Below are positions 60,128-64,000 of a stretch of 64,000 nucleotides of DNA, in pieces. A program made the position numbers and the translations under genes. The notes beneath the pieces are model-generated. The model was not told where the DNA came from and ran no database searches. It worked only from the letters and a program-made list of their open reading frames with translations. Each line of letters opens with the position of its first letter. The stretch's first letter is position 1. The DNA lies in contig LSIB01000006.1 of the NCBI GenBank assembly GCA_001556025.1, positions 1 through 64,000 on the forward strand, written 5' to 3'. The stretch is from Rhizobiales bacterium CCH3-A5. Its GTDB lineage: Bacteria; Pseudomonadota; Alphaproteobacteria; Rhizobiales; Beijerinckiaceae.

Positions 60128-62110
60128 TCAGCCGCGCTGCTCCAGCGCCTGACGCACCAGCCTATGGAAGCCGTAGAGATCATCGAACGTGGTCAGTTCG
60201 CCATCCGCGCCGACGACATGGGTGTTGTAGACGAGGTGGATCGCCAGCGGCTGCGGCAGGTTGATCCGGCGCTCTCCCGAGCCGATCAGACGCTTCAGCC
60301 GCTCCGTCGACCACTCCGGCCCGAGGATCTGATCGGCGAGCAGGAAGGGATTGTCGACGCGCACGCAGCCATGGCTGAAGGCGCGCCGCTCACTGGCGAA
60401 GAGCCGGCGGTTGGGCGTGTCGTGCAGATAGACCGCATGGTCGTTGGGGAACATGAATTTGATCCAGCCGAGCGCGTTGCGCTCGCCCGGCGGCTGGCGC
60501 ACCGAAACCGAGCCGTTGCGCCCCCGCGTCACCACATAGCCGCGCTTGACCGCGTAGTCCGGATCGGCTGCGAGCCCGGGCAGGAACTCCTTCTTCATGA
60601 TCGAAGGCGGCACGAACCAGGACGGGTTGACGATGACGTGGTCCATCCGGTGCGAGAAGATCGGCGTCGCCGTCTCGGGCTTGCCGACGATGACGCGCGC
60701 TTCGTGCGCGAGGCCGCCATCGCGCATCACCCTCACGCGAAACTCCGGCACGTTGACCATGATATGTGCCGCGCCCAGATCGGGCGGCAGCCAGCGCCAG
60801 CGCTCCATCTGGGCGATGATGTCCTGCTCGCCGCGTGCGCGAGCCGGCGTACCGAGCGCGGCCAGCGTCTGCGGGCTCAGCACGCCATTGGCCGGCAGCC
60901 CGGCCTTCTTCTGGAAATCGGCCAGCGCCAGCGAGGTCGAACGGTCGAAGACCGGCTCCTCGCTGGGGCCCAGGCCCAGCCTCGCCCGGACCAGCGGCAC
61001 GCGCTCGTCGCGCATGCCGAGCTTCAGGGCAGGTCCCGCAGGAATCCGCACCAGCGGCGTGTCGTCGAGATGGCTGCGCAGTTCGACGAGCTTGGCCCTG
61101 AGCCGGCGATAGCCCTCATGGGGCGGATTGTAGGCGCCGAGCACGCTGCCGGGGTCGGACGCGGCCGCCAGTTCGGATAGAACTTCCGTCGCCGAAGGCA
61201 GATACAGCGTCGGCGTGATCAGCTTTGAGAGCCGGCGCGGGTCGATGCGGCCGCCGCGCGCATCGCGGGCGTAGAGCACGGCCAGCCCCGAGAGCCGCAC
61301 ATCGGCCTCGGCGAGGCTGCCCCTGTCGCTCGCCTCGAACACCGGCAGGGCATAATCAGTCGGCTTCAGGCCGTCGTCGCCGGCGCGCTCCAGCCGCGCC
61401 ACGAGGCGCTTGCCGGCCTCGCTCCAGCCGCGCCCGTCGATCCAGAGCGGGCGGTTCTGGTTGGCGGCATAGGCCGCGACGATCTCGGCGCGCTCGCGCT
61501 CGGCCAGTCGCGGCAGCGCCAGCGCCTCGCCCGCGCGGGCAGCGATGTCGGCGGCGAACTCCGAACCGGCCGGCAGCGTCACGATGACGGGCGGCAGATC
61601 GGGCGGTGGAATCTGCAGCGCGCCGGGCTGGGCCTGACGCAGCGGCTCCGGGCTCTGCACAGGCCTCAGCGCCGGGTCAGACGGCGGCATCTCGATGGCG
61701 GGAATATCGAGCGCAACCGGCTCGTCGACCACGCCGGGGGATGCAGTCGCATCGTGAGGCTGGCGCGTCGCCAGCCCTTCGGGCTTCTGCGACGGCGCGA
61801 TCGTGCCGGTGATGATGTCCTTGTCGCTGTCGGCGGGAACCTCGGAGGCGACCTCGTCGCCCTTCGGCGGCGGAGCCAGCGTCCCGGTGATGACGTCCTT
61901 GTCGCTGTCGGCGGGAACCTCGGAGGCCACCTCGTCGCCCTTCGGCGGCGGAGCCAGCGTACCGGTGATGACGTCCTTGTCGCTGTCGGCGGGAACTTCG
62001 GCCGTGTCGCTCTGGCCCAAGGGATTAGCCTGGGCCGGAACGCCGCCGAGCGCGAGCATCAGGGCAAGAACCGAGGCGGAGCGCCAGACGGCCTTATGGC
62101 TGCGCAGCAT
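60128..62110 (-). CDS. L,D-transpeptidase (YcbB/LdtD-like)
   Basis: A 660-residue periplasmic enzyme making 3-3 mDAP-mDAP crosslinks or attaching proteins to peptidoglycan. A signal peptide (VLALMLALGGVPAQA) is followed by three tandem copies of a 26-residue repeat (37-114), a linker, a peptidoglycan-binding-like domain (near 345-400, LGMRDERVPLVRARLGL), and the YkuD domain (about 455-640) with catalytic His/Cys in RRAFSHGCVRVDNP. The ATG at 62110 fits the signal. Adjacent to the MepK-like gene, as in E. coli ycbB-ycbK. Confidence 0.94.
   Translation of the reverse strand: MLRSHKAVWRSASVLALMLALGGVPAQANPLGQSDTAEVPADSDKDVITGTLAPPPKGDEVASEVPADSDKDVITGTLAPPPKGDEVASEVPADSDKDIITGTIAPSQKPEGLATRQPHDATASPGVVDEPVALDIPAIEMPPSDPALRPVQSPEPLRQAQPGALQIPPPDLPPVIVTLPAGSEFAADIAARAGEALALPRLAERERAEIVAAYAANQNRPLWIDGRGWSEAGKRLVARLERAGDDGLKPTDYALPVFEASDRGSLAEADVRLSGLAVLYARDARGGRIDPRRLSKLITPTLYLPSATEVLSELAAASDPGSVLGAYNPPHEGYRRLRAKLVELRSHLDDTPLVRIPAGPALKLGMRDERVPLVRARLGLGPSEEPVFDRSTSLALADFQKKAGLPANGVLSPQTLAALGTPARARGEQDIIAQMERWRWLPPDLGAAHIMVNVPEFRVRVMRDGGLAHEARVIVGKPETATPIFSHRMDHVIVNPSWFVPPSIMKKEFLPGLAADPDYAVKRGYVVTRGRNGSVSVRQPPGERNALGWIKFMFPNDHAVYLHDTPNRRLFASERRAFSHGCVRVDNPFLLADQILGPEWSTERLKRLIGSGERRINLPQPLAIHLVYNTHVVGADGELTTFDDLYGFHRLVRQALEQRG
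61769..62002 (-). repeat. 78-bp tandem repeat in the L,D-transpeptidase gene
   Basis: Three in-frame 78-bp units encode AEVPADSDKDVITGTLAPPP and a KGDEVA end; the first two units are nearly identical at the DNA level and the third is diverged (IITGTIAPSQK). The repeat lies between the signal peptide and the enzyme domain, so copy number changes would alter only spacer length. Confidence 0.9.
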
Positions 62111-62216
62111 GAACCTGATCTCTCATGTTCGCCATTGTCGCACTCCTGCGCGACTCGGGGCATTTCGACAAGATGCGGCGCTGCAACAGCGCCGCGATTT
62201 CACATCCGCAACGGCA

Positions 62217-63704
62217 CTACGCGGCGTCTGAGGCGTCGGAGGCGGGCTCGTTCTCGATCAGCCCGTAATCCTTGAGTTTGCGGTAGAGCGTCGAGCGGCC
62301 GATGCCGAGCTTGCGCGAAACCTCCGACATGTGACCGCGATAATGGGCCAGTGCGAAGGTGATGATCTCGCGCTCCAGATCGTCGAGCTTGCGCATATCG
62401 GAACCGGCGACGAGATCGAGCGCATTGGGATCGCGCACCGGCACCTGGACGATGCGCGGCTCGGCCAGTTGCTCGCTGCGCACCTGGGCGGGGGCCGGAG
62501 GGATGCGGACGTCGAAGCCGTCCATCTGCGCGGCGATCTGCGGGAATTCGGCGATCGTCAACTCGTCGCCATCGGCCAGCACGACGGCGCGGAACATCGC
62601 GTTCTCGAGCTGGCGGACATTGCCGGGCCAGTCATAGCCCGACAGAAGGCTGACGGCTTCCGCCGAGATGCCCCGGATGCGCTTGCCTTCCTCGGCCGCG
62701 AAACGGGCGAGGAAGCCACGCGCCAGATCGGGAATGTCCTCGCGGCGCTGGCGCAGGGCCGGCAGCGTGATCGGGAAGACGTTCAGCCGATAGTAGAGAT
62801 CCTCGCGGAAGGCGCCCTGCTTCACCTGCTCCAGCAGGCTCTTGTTGGTCGCCGAGATGATGCGGATGTCGACCTTGACGGACTTCTTGCCGCCGACGGG
62901 ATCGACCTCGCTCTCCTGGATCGCGCGCAGCAGCTTGACCTGCGCGTCGAGCGGCAGTTCGCCGACCTCGTCGAGGAAGAGCGTGCCGCCATTGGCCTCG
63001 ACGAACTTGCCGATATGGCGCTCGGTCGCGCCGGTGAACGCGCCCTTTTCATGGCCGAACAGGATCGACTCGACGAGGTTATGCGGGATCGCGCCGCAGT
63101 TCACCGTGACGAAGGGCTTGCCCTTGCGGTCGCTGGAGCCCTGGATCGCGCGCGCCAGCACCTCCTTGCCGACGCCGGATTCGCCCTCGACCAGGATCGG
63201 AATGTTCGATTTCGCGGCGCGCTCGGCGAGCCTGGCGACGCGCGCCATGTCGGCGCTCTTGGTGGAGAGGTCGCGGAAGCTCAGCGTGTTGCTGACCCGG
63301 CGCTTGATGTGGCGCAGCTCGTGCTCGAGCGCGCCCAGCTTCAGTGCGTTCTTGAGCGAGATCTGCAGCCGCTCGGCCCCGACCGGCTTGACCACGAAAT
63401 CGACCGCGCCGGCGCGCATCGCCTGAACCACCGCCTCGATCGAGCCATTGGCCGTCTGGACGATGACCGGCGTCTCGACACCGCGCTCGCGCAGAACGGC
63501 CAGCACGCCCATACCGTCGAGATCGGGCATCACCAGATCGAGCACGACGGCGTCGAACCGCTCGCCATCCTCGCCGCAAAGCAGCGCCACGGCCGCGTCG
63601 CCGCTCTCGACGGCCGAGACCTCGTAGCCGAAACGCTTGAGCATGGCGTCGAGCAGACGCCGCTGGACGGGATCGTCATCGACGACGAGGACGGTGGCGG
63701 TCAT
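62217..63704 (-). CDS. Sigma-54-dependent response regulator (NtrC family)
   Basis: A 495-residue activator: receiver (about 1-120, phospho-Asp in [26 protein letters not shown] start), AAA+ domain (about 145-385) with Walker [11 protein letters not shown], the GAFTGA loop that contacts sigma-54 ([12 protein letters not shown]), Walker [11 protein letters not shown], and a Fis-type HTH end ([22 protein letters not shown]). The start at 63704 ([11 protein letters not shown]) is chosen by homology. Caulobacter TacA is a similar CtrA-controlled activator; here a perfect CtrA-type site lies 85 bp upstream. No kinase gene is adjacent. Confidence 0.93.
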   Translation of the reverse strand: MTATVLVVDDDPVQRRLLDAMLKRFGYEVSAVESGDAAVALLCGEDGERFDAVVLDLVMPDLDGMGVLAVLRERGVETPVIVQTANGSIEAVVQAMRAGAVDFVVKPVGAERLQISLKNALKLGALEHELRHIKRRVSNTLSFRDLSTKSADMARVARLAERAAKSNIPILVEGESGVGKEVLARAIQGSSDRKGKPFVTVNCGAIPHNLVESILFGHEKGAFTGATERHIGKFVEANGGTLFLDEVGELPLDAQVKLLRAIQESEVDPVGGKKSVKVDIRIISATNKSLLEQVKQGAFREDLYYRLNVFPITLPALRQRREDIPDLARGFLARFAAEEGKRIRGISAEAVSLLSGYDWPGNVRQLENAMFRAVVLADGDELTIAEFPQIAAQMDGFDVRIPPAPAQVRSEQLAEPRIVQVPVRDPNALDLVAGSDMRKLDDLEREIITFALAHYRGHMSEVSRKLGIGRSTLYRKLKDYGLIENEPASDASDAA

Positions 63705-63788
63705 GAAACCTCGAAGGCCAGGCGGTGCGACGGCGACAGCTCCGAATCGGGCGGCTGTTCCGTTCTGATCCATCCTCGGCCAGAACCG

Positions 63789-63803
63789 TTAAGCCGCGCT
63801 TAA
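63789..63803. promoter_or_regulatory. Perfect CtrA-type site upstream of the sigma-54 regulator
   Basis: TTAA (63789-63792), spacer GCCGCGC, TTAA (63800-63803). It is 85 bp upstream of the regulator's ATG and also upstream of the divergent partial gene at the window edge. Confidence 0.6.
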
Positions 63804-63918
63804 GCGGGAACGATCCCGCGAGACGCACCGTCTTTCGCCGCGACGGCCGTTGCCCGCACCGCCGCGACGCCGCATATGAGGGGACAACATCCGCCTCGTG
63901 AGCGAAGGTGCTGAACCC

Positions 63919-64000
63919 ATGACGACCGCGTGCGACCGACCGATCATGCCCCGTGCGGTGGCCCATGCCGCCACGGATGCGAACGCGCGGACGGCGAATG
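63919..64000 (+). CDS. Start of a truncated gene at the window edge
   Basis: An open frame from ATG 63919 (or GTG 63898, in frame) to the end of the window: MTTACDRPIMPRAVAHAAT. It is divergent from the sigma-54 regulator and behind the CtrA-type site. Only 27 codons are visible, too few to name it, and the ribosome binding site is not clear. Confidence 0.35.
   Translation, partial: MTTACDRPIMPRAVAHAATDANARTAN

Overview
The window is high-GC chromosomal DNA from an alphaproteobacterium, most likely a Hyphomicrobiales (Rhizobiales) member of the Bosea/Methylobacterium type. The evidence is the gene set: CpdR, GapR (DUF2312), PhaR with phaA/phaB, a pyk gene next to DUF1036, a long-form serA, an OpgG/D-type glucan protein, and perfect TTAA-N7-TTAA (CtrA-type) sites. 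The genus is inferred from gene content, not proven. There is no prophage, CRISPR array, rRNA operon or intact transposon. Most of the window is core genome, with one accessory-looking patch at 1.6-3.1 kb.

Layout. 0-4 kb: serA, an orphan ABC substrate-binding gene, a decayed second copy of the serA 3' end, a hicB-hicA toxin-antitoxin pair and a class A beta-lactamase. 4-9 kb: a DMT transporter, a glutamine amidotransferase-like protein, nhaA coupled through a GTGA overlap to a 45-residue membrane protein, and a periplasmic glucan protein. 9-17 kb: a MuiA-like protein, purA, ispA, mtgA, rpmF and a putative papain-fold protein. 17-22.4 kb: a c-di-GMP phosphodiesterase behind a CtrA-type site, then the PHB locus (phaR divergent from phaA-DUF1737-phaB). 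22-35.5 kb: transporters, hydrolases, gltB-gltD, MAPEG, threonine aldolase and a secreted Pro-rich protein. 35.5-40.6 kb: hsp20 with a heat-shock promoter and thermometer-like leader, hisN, a candidate sRNA, an N-formylglutamate hydrolase, cpdR, tRNA-Val(GAC) and an orphan receiver. 40.6-51.4 kb: a 1473-residue hybrid kinase, a lipoprotein, rpmJ, a TPR protein, a hydrolase, a DUF4212/sodium-symporter pair and small membrane proteins. 51.4-64 kb: ttuD-DUF1036-pyk, a second N-formylglutamate hydrolase, gapR, corA, a GST, a MepK-like peptidase next to an L,D-transpeptidase, and a sigma-54 response regulator behind a second perfect CtrA-type site.

How the genes fit together. Carbon and nitrogen metabolism is represented by serA, ttuD/pyk (glycerate to pyruvate), gltBD and the PHB storage pathway. 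Envelope work is represented by mtgA, opgG/D, the L,D-transpeptidase and the MepK-like enzyme; the last two are also adjacent in E. coli as ycbB/ycbK. Cell-cycle control is represented by cpdR, gapR and the CtrA-type sites upstream of the phosphodiesterase and the sigma-54 regulator.

Non-coding and repeat features are the most novel part. They are a three-copy intergenic repeat of about 110 bp, a candidate sRNA with a clear promoter, anti-Shine-Dalgarno loop and terminator, a palindrome upstream of gltB, a palindrome that can mask a ribosome binding site, a near-identical 78-bp tandem repeat inside the L,D-transpeptidase gene, and the serA 3'-end duplication.
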